Under the pieces are notes generated by a model that was not told the origin of the DNA, did no database searches, and saw only the letters and a list, made by a program, of their open reading frames with translations. Below are positions 9,600 to 18,234 of a stretch of 39,827 nucleotides of DNA, piece by piece; position 1 is the stretch's first letter; each line of letters opens with the position of its first letter. This DNA comes from Thermodesulfovibrionales bacterium. GTDB lineage: Bacteria > Nitrospirota > Thermodesulfovibrionia > Thermodesulfovibrionales > Dissulfurispiraceae. The translations under genes were made by a program, and so were the position numbers. The stretch spans positions 1-39,827 of the forward strand of contig JAOAEO010000003.1 of NCBI GenBank assembly GCA_026416735.1, in the 5' to 3' direction.

Positions 9600-10031
9600 A
9601 TGGATATAATATCTCTTCCAATAGTCTTTGATAAAGAAAAGATCGATAGTCGATTCAGACTTGTAACAATTGCTACTCAAAGAGCAATAGAGCTTTCTAA
9701 GGGATCTAATTTAAAAATACAAAGTAAATATAAGAAGATTACCACCAATGCAATAATTGAGACTTTAACTGGGAAAATTGATTTTTTAACAGGTGAAGAA
9801 GCACAAGCTGCTTTGCAAAACGCCGAAAAGATGGACTACAGAAAGTGGGTGACAGAAAAGAAGAAACCATTAGCTGATATAACAGAGATTGAAAAGGATT
9901 TAAAGATCTACCTTATCGAACATGAAAGAGAGGCTCAGGAAGATACTCTAAATGTCTTTAATGCAATGAATGAGATCACAGATTTTAAACCTCTCGATAA
10001 GACTGAAGAGCAGTCAGATCAAGAAGATTGA
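9600..10031 (+). CDS. rpoZ: RNA polymerase omega subunit-like protein with extended C-terminus
   Basis: RFRLVTIATQRAIELSKGS omega-type motif (R..A..R); located between gmk and coaBC; 143 aa, longer than typical omega. Confidence 0.82.
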   Translation: MDIISLPIVFDKEKIDSRFRLVTIATQRAIELSKGSNLKIQSKYKKITTNAIIETLTGKIDFLTGEEAQAALQNAEKMDYRKWVTEKKKPLADITEIEKDLKIYLIEHEREAQEDTLNVFNAMNEITDFKPLDKTEEQSDQED

Positions 10032-11215
10032 TGGCAAAAATGTTTAAAGGAAAGAATATTCTCTTTGGTGTGACAGGCAGTATTGCCGTATATAAAGTGA
10101 TAGATGTGATACGAGCGTTAGTACAAGAAGGTGCTAATGTATCTGTGATTATGACTGAAGCATCCTGTAAATTTATTACGCCTCTCTGTATAGAATCTAC
10201 AACGGGTTGCAAAGTTTTTACAGATATGTTCAAAGATACCTTTTCTCATATTGAACTTGCTCGTAAGGCAGATTTGTTCGTCATAGCTCCAGCAACAGCT
10301 AATATTATTAATAAAAGTGCAAATGGAATCGCAGACGATCTCCTTAGTACTGCTTTGCTTGTCTACAGAGGTCCACTAATATTTGCTCCAGCTATGAATT
10401 GGAGAATGTATGAAAATCCTGTTACTCAAAAAAATCTTCAATACTTAAAAACTCTTGGAGCTAAAACAGTAGGACCTGAGCCAGGTTTATTAGCATGTGG
10501 CGAAGAAGGCCTGGGAAGAATGTCAGAACCAGATAAAATTATAGAGCATATTAGATCCGCTTTAACTCAACAGGATATGTTGAACGAGAGAGTTTTAGTT
10601 ACAGCAGGTCCTACGAGGGAACATATCGATCCTATTAGATTTATCTCCAATAGGTCATCAGGTAAAATGGGATATGCAATCGCAAGAGCTGCTGCGCGTC
10701 GCGGTGCTGAGGTTACACTGATAAGTGGACCTACCTATTTAAAGATCTATGATAACATAAAGTTAATAGAGATAAATTCTTCCGATGAGATGTACAATGC
10801 AGTTATGGAAAACCTATCTTACGCTACAATGCTAATAATGGCTGCAGCAGTGGCTGACTATAAACCTGTGAAGACTTTTACTGAGAAGATCCACAAGAGT
10901 AATAACTTTATTATAGAATTTACACAGACTAAAGACATCCTCTATGAAGTGGGTCATTTATCTAAGAGACCCTTTGTGGTAGGTTTTTCTGCAGAAACGG
11001 GTCCTAAAGTCGATAGGGCAAAAGAAAAGCTTTTCAAAAAAAATATAGATATGATAGTCTTCAATGATATCTCAAAGAGTAATTCTGGTTTCGATGTAGA
11101 CACAAATGAAGTGGTTATAATTGATAGATTAGAGCAGAAAGAATTGCCACTTATGAGTAAAGAAGAAGTGGCTATGGAGATACTAAATAGAGCTATGCAG
11201 TTAAAAAATTTTTAG
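10031..11215 (+). CDS. coaBC: bifunctional phosphopantothenoylcysteine decarboxylase / phosphopantothenate-cysteine ligase
   Basis: NILFGVTGSIAVYKVIDVIR, FAPAMNWRMYENPVTQ (PAMN), VLVTAGPTREHIDPIRFISNRSSGKMGYAIA. ATG at 10031 overlaps the rpoZ TGA (TGATG). Confidence 0.96.
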   Translation: MAKMFKGKNILFGVTGSIAVYKVIDVIRALVQEGANVSVIMTEASCKFITPLCIESTTGCKVFTDMFKDTFSHIELARKADLFVIAPATANIINKSANGIADDLLSTALLVYRGPLIFAPAMNWRMYENPVTQKNLQYLKTLGAKTVGPEPGLLACGEEGLGRMSEPDKIIEHIRSALTQQDMLNERVLVTAGPTREHIDPIRFISNRSSGKMGYAIARAAARRGAEVTLISGPTYLKIYDNIKLIEINSSDEMYNAVMENLSYATMLIMAAAVADYKPVKTFTEKIHKSNNFIIEFTQTKDILYEVGHLSKRPFVVGFSAETGPKVDRAKEKLFKKNIDMIVFNDISKSNSGFDVDTNEVVIIDRLEQKELPLMSKEEVAMEILNRAMQLKNF

Positions 11216-11462
11216 CTCTTCCATATTTATTTCAAAGTTGTCATCTAAGATGATGAAATTTAATGATTAAAGAACAGTCTTCCACTTTTTAAAAGAAGGG
11301 TTAGAAAATAATAAAACAGTACAACAAAAGAACCCTTGATTATCTACTAATTCGGTAGAGATGTAATCTAATCTATTGTTGGTCCATATGTAGTATTTGA
11401 GAAAAATTTCAAAAGCATCTCAGACTTATCTTTTTTTAGCCCTTTTATAATCTTATAGAAAT

Positions 11463-11487
11463 ATGGTTATGGTGATAAACCATTTTT
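11463..11487 (+). terminator. weak hairpin ATGGTT-N9-AACCAT followed by T5
   Basis: ATGGTT (11463-11468), AACCAT (11478-11483), then a T run to 11487; ~250 nt after coaBC, AT-rich, function uncertain. Confidence 0.25.
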
Positions 11488-11735
11488 CATGATGTACCCC
11501 ACTAACAATAGATGGATTTATACATCTTTAACATCCTCTTTTTATTCATGAGATTAAAGGTTAAGTTAATAAAGGAGTTGAAGGATGTCGCCTTCTTTGG
11601 CAATTATGAGGCTTTTTCAAAGAGATAATTTTGGGGAAACTTACAGGAAAAGTGCTGTGATGGTCGAGTGTGATATAATATATAAGAATGTAAAATATTT
11701 TATAAAAATACCTTACAAAGGGAGGATCAGTTGCA

Positions 11736-12017
11736 ATGGATTTAAAAGAAGAAATAAGCAAAGTAGCCTACGAACTCTATGTTAAGAGTGGGTGTATTCC
11801 TGGTAGAGATATGGATAATTGGCTTGAAGCTGAAAGGATAGTAATGGAGAGATATAAATCAGTTAGCATTGAAACTGCTGAAGAGGCTGGAGAACCCACA
11901 GCAGAGAAGCCTATTCCAATAAAAGTTAGGTGTAAAACTACAGCCACTTCAGAAAAGAAGAAAACTCAAACTAAAAAAGTTTCAACGAAGAAAAGCTCAA
12001 AAAAGAAAGAAAGTTAA
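11736..12017 (+). CDS. DUF2934-like protein with Lys-rich tail
   Basis: VAYELYVKSGCIPGRDMDNWLEAERIV matches the DUF2934 signature (AYELYxxxGxxxGxDxxDWLxAE); GGAGG RBS upstream; Lys/Thr/Ser-rich C-terminus. Confidence 0.8.
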   Translation: MDLKEEISKVAYELYVKSGCIPGRDMDNWLEAERIVMERYKSVSIETAEEAGEPTAEKPIPIKVRCKTTATSEKKKTQTKKVSTKKSSKKKES

Positions 12018-13027
12018 TGAAAGAAGCAATGTTTTATGAAAGAATAGGTGATTCAAAGGTTAGGTGTCATTTATGCGCCCACCAATGCGTAATACCTCCT
12101 AACAAAAGAGGCATCTGCTCTGTAAGGGAAAACAGAGATGGCACTTTATATAGCCTTGTATACGGTAAAATAATCGCAAGACATATAGACCCTATTGAAA
12201 AAAAGCCATTATTTCATTTCTATCCTACGTCAAGATCATACTCTATTGCTACCGTTGGATGCAACTTTAAGTGTTTACATTGCCAAAATTATCAAATATC
12301 TCAACTATGTAAAGATTATATAGTTGTTCCTGGTGAAGTAATGACGCCCGAAGATATCGTTAGGGAAGCTGAGACCACAGGTTGTAAAAGTATATCCTAT
12401 ACCTACACCGAGCCAACTATCTTTTTTGAATTTGCCTATGACTGTGCAAAATTAGCTAAGGAGAGAGGCATTAAGAATGTCTTCGTAAGCAATGGGTACA
12501 CTTCATCAGAAGCTGCAAGAGCTATTGCTCCTTATCTTGATGCAAATAACATCGATTTAAAGGGTGATGAAAATTTCTACAAAAGTATTGTTGGTGCTAA
12601 GCTCCAGCCCGTTTTAGATACTATCAAACTTATGAGAGAATTAGGTGTATGGATAGAGATAACGACTCTTATAATTCCAAACCATAATGACTCTGAAAAC
12701 TTTTTGAAGTGGGTTGCTGAGTTTATTAAATCCATCGATCCAGACATACCTTGGCACGTAAGCCAGTTTTATCCTACCTACCGTCTTACAGATCAGCCAA
12801 GAACACCTGTTTCAACTCTAAGGAAGGCAAGAGAGATTGGATTGCAAGTAGGTCTTCGTTATGTATATATGGGGAATGTTCCAAGAGAAGGGGGAGAGAA
12901 TACTTACTGCCCATCCTGTGGACAGTTGTTAATCGAAAGAACTGGTTTTTTCATAAGCAACATACAAATGAAAAATTCAAGATGTCTTAAATGTAATACT
13001 ATTATTGCTGGTGTAGGGATGCCCTAA
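12017..13027 (+). CDS. amrS: AmmeMemoRadiSam-system radical SAM protein (AmrS-like)
   Basis: CHLCAHQCVIPPNKRGICSVRENRDGTLYSLVYG...IEKKPLFHFYPTSRSYSIATVGCNFKCLHCQNYQISQ (CNFKCLHC radical SAM motif). Start overlaps the upstream stop (TAATG). Confidence 0.92.
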   Translation: MKEAMFYERIGDSKVRCHLCAHQCVIPPNKRGICSVRENRDGTLYSLVYGKIIARHIDPIEKKPLFHFYPTSRSYSIATVGCNFKCLHCQNYQISQLCKDYIVVPGEVMTPEDIVREAETTGCKSISYTYTEPTIFFEFAYDCAKLAKERGIKNVFVSNGYTSSEAARAIAPYLDANNIDLKGDENFYKSIVGAKLQPVLDTIKLMRELGVWIEITTLIIPNHNDSENFLKWVAEFIKSIDPDIPWHVSQFYPTYRLTDQPRTPVSTLRKAREIGLQVGLRYVYMGNVPREGGENTYCPSCGQLLIERTGFFISNIQMKNSRCLKCNTIIAGVGMP

Positions 13028-13195
13028 GAAATTTTAGACTACTTAAATTCTCTATTGTAATACCATCTCTTAGTGAAATCTAACTTTTTAACTATATCAA
13101 TTATTTTTGAAACTCCCCAAAAGTAACAGATTTCTTAACCCCTCTTTGAAAATCTATCTCTAAAACCTTCTTAAGTAAAAACACCCTCTTAATCC

Positions 13196-13342
13196 TTAGG
13201 CTTTGAAATATCCATTTACTTTAATAGCTCTCTTAAAGTCCTCTGGATACTTTCTACTTTGATTCAATATTTCTTATATCTTTAAGTTTTTCAGACCTAA
13301 ACTACAACATCTGTCCATTGCCTTAAGACAGTTAGTAAAGCT
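13196..13342 (-). pseudogene. possible decayed coding remnant, family unknown
   Basis: Minus strand reads SFTNCLKAMDRCCSLGLKNLKI*EILNQSRKYPEDFKRAIKVNGYFKA* with one internal stop; no intact ORF. Confidence 0.25.
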
Positions 13343-13893
13343 TAAGTAATGCTACTTAATCTATCAAATTCTTCTTTGAAGAAAGCGAGGGTATCTTCAC
13401 CAAAGATACAAAATTCAACGATCCTTAAAGATACAGTTGGATTTTCCTCTAAAAACCTTTTAGTCTCACCTATTAAAATCTTTGCACATCTATCTTTTGG
13501 GAAGCCAAAGATGCCAGAACTTATGGCTGGCATTGATAGGCTTTTAAAGCCTTTTTCTGATGCCAGCTTCAATGTATTTATTACAGCAGTCTTTAGTTTT
13601 CTATCTTCATCCCCTTCACCCATTCGAGGACCAACTGCGTGAATGACATACCTCGCTTTCAGATTACCACCTGAAGTAATTGCTACATTTCCAACAGGAA
13701 CGTATCCTATTTTGTCACTTTCTTCTTGTATGATCTTACCCCCCTTTCTAACGATAGCTCCTGCTACCCCAGCTCCATGCTGGAGGCGCTCATTTGCTGC
13801 GTTTACAATTGCATCGACATCTCTCTCTGTTATATCTCCTAAAAGGAGTCTCATTATACAGTCATGTACTTTATACTCTTTTATAACGCTCAT
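13342..13893 (-). CDS. macro-domain protein (putative ADP-ribose / O-acetyl-ADP-ribose hydrolase)
   Basis: LLLGDITERDVDAIVNAANERLQHGAGVAGAIVRKGG, YVIHAVGPR, SLSMPAISSGIFGFPKDRCA. Confidence 0.93.
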   Translation of the reverse strand: MSVIKEYKVHDCIMRLLLGDITERDVDAIVNAANERLQHGAGVAGAIVRKGGKIIQEESDKIGYVPVGNVAITSGGNLKARYVIHAVGPRMGEGDEDRKLKTAVINTLKLASEKGFKSLSMPAISSGIFGFPKDRCAKILIGETKRFLEENPTVSLRIVEFCIFGEDTLAFFKEEFDRLSSIT

Positions 13894-13948
13894 CTTAGTC
13901 CTCCCATTAGATATATGCTCTTATGAAACTTTTTTGTCCTCGAAGCTG

Positions 13949-13967
13949 TTTAGTTATTATAACTAAA
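13949..13967. promoter_or_regulatory. 19-bp perfect palindrome TTTAGTTAT-T-ATAACTAAA (operator candidate)
   Basis: 9-bp arms with 1-nt centre in the divergent intergenic region; contains TATAAT on the minus strand (13956-13961) upstream of the macro-domain gene. Confidence 0.45.
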
Positions 13968-14129
13968 AATCAAACTAATATTTGCCAACGCTAATCTTCA
14001 GCGAGAATTTATAAGAAAATTGATAAATAGTAACCCAATAATTTATCTTTAATCTTAGCTATAATCCATTAGAGATAATTAAAAAGCCAAGGACATTCCG
14101 AAATCTTAAATTAATTAATCGTTAATAAA

Positions 14130-17100
14130 ATGAAAAAATGGCGTTTTGCTGTAGACAGGGGTGGCACCTTTACAGATATTATAGGTCTCAGCCCAGAGGG
14201 TGAATTACAGTATTTAAAACTTCTCTCAAATTCGCCAGAATACAGAGATGCCTCTATTGAAGGTATCAGAAAGATACTCGGCATCTCTGACGGATCACCC
14301 TTACCTCAAGATATGATTGAAGGTGTTAGATTTGGTACTACCATAGCTACAAATGCATTGTTAGAAAGAAAGGGAAATAAGGTTTTACTAATAATCACTA
14401 AAGGGCTGTCTGGGATAATAGATATCGGATATCAAAATCGAACAGACCTATTTAAATTGTGCGTAAAAAAACCTCCGCCATTATATTCAGCCTTGTTAGA
14501 GGTTGACGAGAGGATAGACAGTAAAGGGCAGATTTTAAGAGATTTAGACAGGGGGGACTTAGAGCAAAAACTTACTAATCTTAATCGTTCAAGAATCGAT
14601 TCAGTTGCAGTAGTGCTAATGCATTCTTGGATTAATCCGATACATGAGCTTATCTGTGAAGAAGTTTTGCTCAAAGAAGGGTTTACAAATATCTTTCTCT
14701 CCCATAGGACCATGAATTCCATCAAAATTGTTAGTCGTGGACAGAGCACAATCGTTGATGCCTATCTTAGTATAATTATTAGAAATTACATAGAAGAAAT
14801 CAAATCTCAGATCGGAGATATTCCCTTTGAATTTATAGAAAGTAGCGGCAATCTGAGCCATCCTCAATCCTTTAAAGGTAAAAATGCTCTCTATTCAGGA
14901 CCTGCTGGTGGCGTGATAGCTACAGCCCAGATAGCAGATGAATTAAACCTAAAAGGCGTAATTGGCTTCGATATGGGGGGAACTTCAACAGATGTCTCAA
15001 GATTTGAAGGTACCTTTGAGAAAATCTATGAAAAGATGATAGAGGGTATACCTATCCAGACTGAAATGCTAAATATAATCACAGTGGCTGCAGGTGGTGG
15101 TTCTATAGTTGGATTTGATGGTCAAAAATTAACAGTTGGTCCACAATCTGCTGGATCTCTACCTGGTCCAGCCTGTTATGGTTTTGGTGGACCTCTAACC
15201 ATTACCGATGCAAATCTTCTTACAGGAAGATTAATACCAGAATTTTTTCCTCAAACTTTCGGTGAAAATAGAAAATCATCAATTAATATAGAGATAGTGC
15301 AAAAGAAGTTTGATGAATTCACAAAGAGAGTAAATGATGCTTTATCAAGTACCTATACTCCTTACGAATTAGCTGAAGGTTTGATAAGAATAGCTAATGA
15401 AAAGATGGCTATGGCTATTAAAGAAATATCTGTCTCAAAGGGTTTCGATGTGAGAGATTATGGCCTTATGTGTTTTGGAGGAGCAAGTGGACAGCATGTC
15501 TGCGCTATAGCTTCACTTCTTGATATAAAGACCATAATTGTACATCCCCTGTGCAGTGTCATGTCTGCTTATGGTATTGGATTAGCCAATAGATCCTATA
15601 GACTTACAAAGACAGTGCTTTCCATCTACAACAGAGATGTACATAACAGAGTCAACAAAATATTCGAATCTGAGGATCTCCTTTTTCGACAGAAAAGCGA
15701 TAAACCTTATTTAGTCAAGAAAGAAATAGATCTCCGCCCAAAGGGAGCTGAGGCATCTATTACTATACCTTTTAAAGATTTTGAAGAAAATTTAACTACT
15801 TTCAAATCGCAATATAAAAGACTTTTTGGATTTTATCAAGAGGATCGAGAGATTGAATTAGTAAATATCTACATGGAATTTCAAGAGGATTCAGAATTCT
15901 TTCCCCGACAAATATTTAGAAAAAAAAGAAATACAACCATCTTTCAACTCCAACCAATACTTCATAAAGAGGTATTCTATGACAAAAGTTTTTTAAAGGT
16001 GCCTGTCTATTTAGTCAGCACTATTGCAACTAATTCTAAAATCAGTGGTCCAGCCCTTATTATTGATAGCTTTTTAACTGTCTTCATCGAACCAGATTTT
16101 AATGCTTCCTTAGATGAGAAAGGTCTAATTTTCATTGAAAAAACAATCTATAAGAAGAGAGATATGAAGAGATTTACAAAGAGACAACCAGATCCTTCCC
16201 TCCTTGAAATATTTAATAATCTTTTTATGCATGCTGCTGAAGAGATGGGTATAGTCTTACAGAAATCAGCCCATTCAGTAAATATAAAGGAGAGACTCGA
16301 TTTCTCCTGTGCCATCTTTGATAACAAGGGAGATCTTGTAGCTAATGCACCCCATATCCCAGTACATCTTGGTTCAATGTCTGATGTTGTAAAAGTGATT
16401 TACTCCGAAAACAGAAACACCATGAAGCCTGGTGATATATATCTCTCAAACAATCCCTATAAAGGGGGGTCTCACCTGCCCGATTTGACGATAATTTATC
16501 CAGTATTTATAAACAGTAATAAACCAAGCTTTTTTACTGTTAGCAGAGGTCATCACTCCGACATCGGTGGTAGTATACCAGGCTCCATGCCATCTGCCGT
16601 AAACCATATAGATGAAGAAGGGTTACTTATCGACAATTTACTAATAGTTAGAGAAGAACACTTCAGGGAAAAAGAGTTAATTGAGATAATGTCATCCTAT
16701 AAGTATCCTGTCAGAAATATTGATGAGCGAATCTCTGACCTTAAAGCTCAGATAGCTGCAGCTAAAAAGGGAGAAAGGGAGATATTAAATATAGTTAAGA
16801 GATATGGATACCAAACCGTTTTGAGGTATATGAGATATATTCAAAACAACGCTGAATATCTCATAAAAAAGTCCCTACAAAGACTACTTGGCAAAGAAAA
16901 TCACTTTTATTCGACATTTACAGATTATCTCGATGATGGAACACCGATAAAGGCTAAAATTGAAATTTTATCAGGTAAAAATCCTCCTGAAACTATTAAA
17001 GCTATTATCGATTTCACCGGAACAGGCTTACAACACATGAATGACAATCTAAATGCTCCTCTCTCTGTTGTAAAATCGGCTGTAATGTATGTATTAAGAT

Positions 17101-17774
17101 CTTTAATCGATGTAGAAATTCCATTGAATAGTGGCTTTTTAAAACCCATTACTATTAAAGTTCCAAAGGGAACGATATTAAACCCTATCTATCCTGCTCC
17201 AGTGGCTTCAGGAAATGTTGAAACTTCTCAAAGAATCGTCGATGTACTATTAGGATGCCTTGAAATAACAGGTGCATCTCAAGGGACGATGAATAACCTT
17301 TCTTTTCAAGTGGAGGGCGAGTTCCCCTATTATGAGACGATAGCTGGCGGTTCTGGAGCATTAGAAGGATGTGAAGGTGCTTCGGGTGTTCATGTGCATA
17401 TGACCAATACCAAACTGACAGATCCCGAGATATTAGAACATAGACATCCTGGGATACTTCTTGAGCGATTTTTATTAAGAAAAAATTCAGGAGGGCTCGG
17501 TAAGTTTAAAGGTGGTGATGGAGTAATAAGAGAAATAAAATTTCTTAAGCCTGCGGTAGTATCAATTCTCTCTGAAAGGAGGGTCTATCAGCCTTATGGT
17601 GTGAGAGGTGGCCAATCGGGAAAGAGTGGTTTAAATATACATAAAAAAGCTAATGGTGAGGTGAAAATCCTGAAAAATCGTGAATCCATAAAAGTTGAAG
17701 CTGGCGACTCCATAATAATAGAGACCCCTGGTGGGGGTGGATATGGCCAAATAAACTCTCCTTTCTTAGCCTGA
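14130..17774 (+). CDS. fused hydantoinase A/5-oxoprolinase + hydantoinase B (OPLAH-like)
   Basis: 1214 aa; HyuA part: FAVDRGGTFTDIIG, GVRFGTTIATNALLERKG, GVIGFDMGGTSTDVSRFEG; HyuB part: SLLEIFNNLFMHAAEEMGIVLQKSAHSVNIKERLDFSCAIFDNKGDLVANAPHIPVHLGSM, GGGGYG near end. Confidence 0.93.
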   Translation: MKKWRFAVDRGGTFTDIIGLSPEGELQYLKLLSNSPEYRDASIEGIRKILGISDGSPLPQDMIEGVRFGTTIATNALLERKGNKVLLIITKGLSGIIDIGYQNRTDLFKLCVKKPPPLYSALLEVDERIDSKGQILRDLDRGDLEQKLTNLNRSRIDSVAVVLMHSWINPIHELICEEVLLKEGFTNIFLSHRTMNSIKIVSRGQSTIVDAYLSIIIRNYIEEIKSQIGDIPFEFIESSGNLSHPQSFKGKNALYSGPAGGVIATAQIADELNLKGVIGFDMGGTSTDVSRFEGTFEKIYEKMIEGIPIQTEMLNIITVAAGGGSIVGFDGQKLTVGPQSAGSLPGPACYGFGGPLTITDANLLTGRLIPEFFPQTFGENRKSSINIEIVQKKFDEFTKRVNDALSSTYTPYELAEGLIRIANEKMAMAIKEISVSKGFDVRDYGLMCFGGASGQHVCAIASLLDIKTIIVHPLCSVMSAYGIGLANRSYRLTKTVLSIYNRDVHNRVNKIFESEDLLFRQKSDKPYLVKKEIDLRPKGAEASITIPFKDFEENLTTFKSQYKRLFGFYQEDREIELVNIYMEFQEDSEFFPRQIFRKKRNTTIFQLQPILHKEVFYDKSFLKVPVYLVSTIATNSKISGPALIIDSFLTVFIEPDFNASLDEKGLIFIEKTIYKKRDMKRFTKRQPDPSLLEIFNNLFMHAAEEMGIVLQKSAHSVNIKERLDFSCAIFDNKGDLVANAPHIPVHLGSMSDVVKVIYSENRNTMKPGDIYLSNNPYKGGSHLPDLTIIYPVFINSNKPSFFTVSRGHHSDIGGSIPGSMPSAVNHIDEEGLLIDNLLIVREEHFREKELIEIMSSYKYPVRNIDERISDLKAQIAAAKKGEREILNIVKRYGYQTVLRYMRYIQNNAEYLIKKSLQRLLGKENHFYSTFTDYLDDGTPIKAKIEILSGKNPPETIKAIIDFTGTGLQHMNDNLNAPLSVVKSAVMYVLRSLIDVEIPLNSGFLKPITIKVPKGTILNPIYPAPVASGNVETSQRIVDVLLGCLEITGASQGTMNNLSFQVEGEFPYYETIAGGSGALEGCEGASGVHVHMTNTKLTDPEILEHRHPGILLERFLLRKNSGGLGKFKGGDGVIREIKFLKPAVVSILSERRVYQPYGVRGGQSGKSGLNIHKKANGEVKILKNRESIKVEAGDSIIIETPGGGGYGQINSPFLA

Positions 17775-17869
17775 AATCTATTGCTTAGATTCTCACTTTG
17801 TTACGACCAAGTTGTTCTTATCATAACCTCCCTATCCTTTTGCCATTAATATATGATTAGAGTTCTCCT

Positions 17870-18066
17870 TTAACAATTACTTTTACACCCATATTGAGTG
17901 ATGTTTTCACACAATCTCACATTTAACACTAAAAGTAGCCCTCTAACTGATTCCCTTAGAGTAGGTGTCTCACTTATTATTCCATTTGCTAACTTTACCC
18001 TATTGAAAAGTAAAGTGGGTGTCCCTCTATCCCCTCTTTTTTTTAAACCTAAATTTTGTTGATTAA
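17870..18066 (-). pseudogene. possible decayed coding remnant, family unknown
   Basis: Minus strand reads NQQNLGLKKRGDRGTPTLLFNRVKLANGIISETPTLRESVRGLLLVLNVRLCENITQYGCKSNC*, open without a clear start; a +1/-1 shift at the end gives MGVKVIVKGEL. Confidence 0.25.
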
Positions 18067-18197
18067 ATTATATTTGAAGATAAAAGAGGGGTAAAATCCT
18101 TTAAAAAATTTTTCATTTAGTGGGAAGCAAGAAGTGTGTTTTGTTATCTCAATCCTTAAATTTTGCTACCCTATCTCTAAATAAACTATCTATAGGC

Positions 18198-18225
18198 AAA
18201 AAAATTCTTTCTAAAAATAGAAAAA
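18198..18225 (-). terminator. weak AT-rich intrinsic terminator candidate at the 3' end of the dcw cluster
   Basis: On minus strand TTTCTA-TTTT-TAGAAA followed by GAATTTTTTT, just after the HAD phosphatase stop. Confidence 0.35.
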
Positions 18226-18234
18226 TGGAAGAAA

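Noticed and set aside
11561-11785. Overlapping 66-aa ORFs on both strands
   Set aside because: Overlap the DUF2934 gene start and lack clear initiation signals; at most part of a decayed region.
12751-12990. 79-aa plus-strand ORF
   Set aside because: Alternate frame inside AmrS.
13349-13966. 97- and 107-aa plus-strand ORFs
   Set aside because: Antisense to the macro-domain gene.
17773-17793. Hairpin AATCTA...TAGATT just after the oxoprolinase stop as terminator
   Set aside because: Short AT-only stem without a following T tract; too weak to call.
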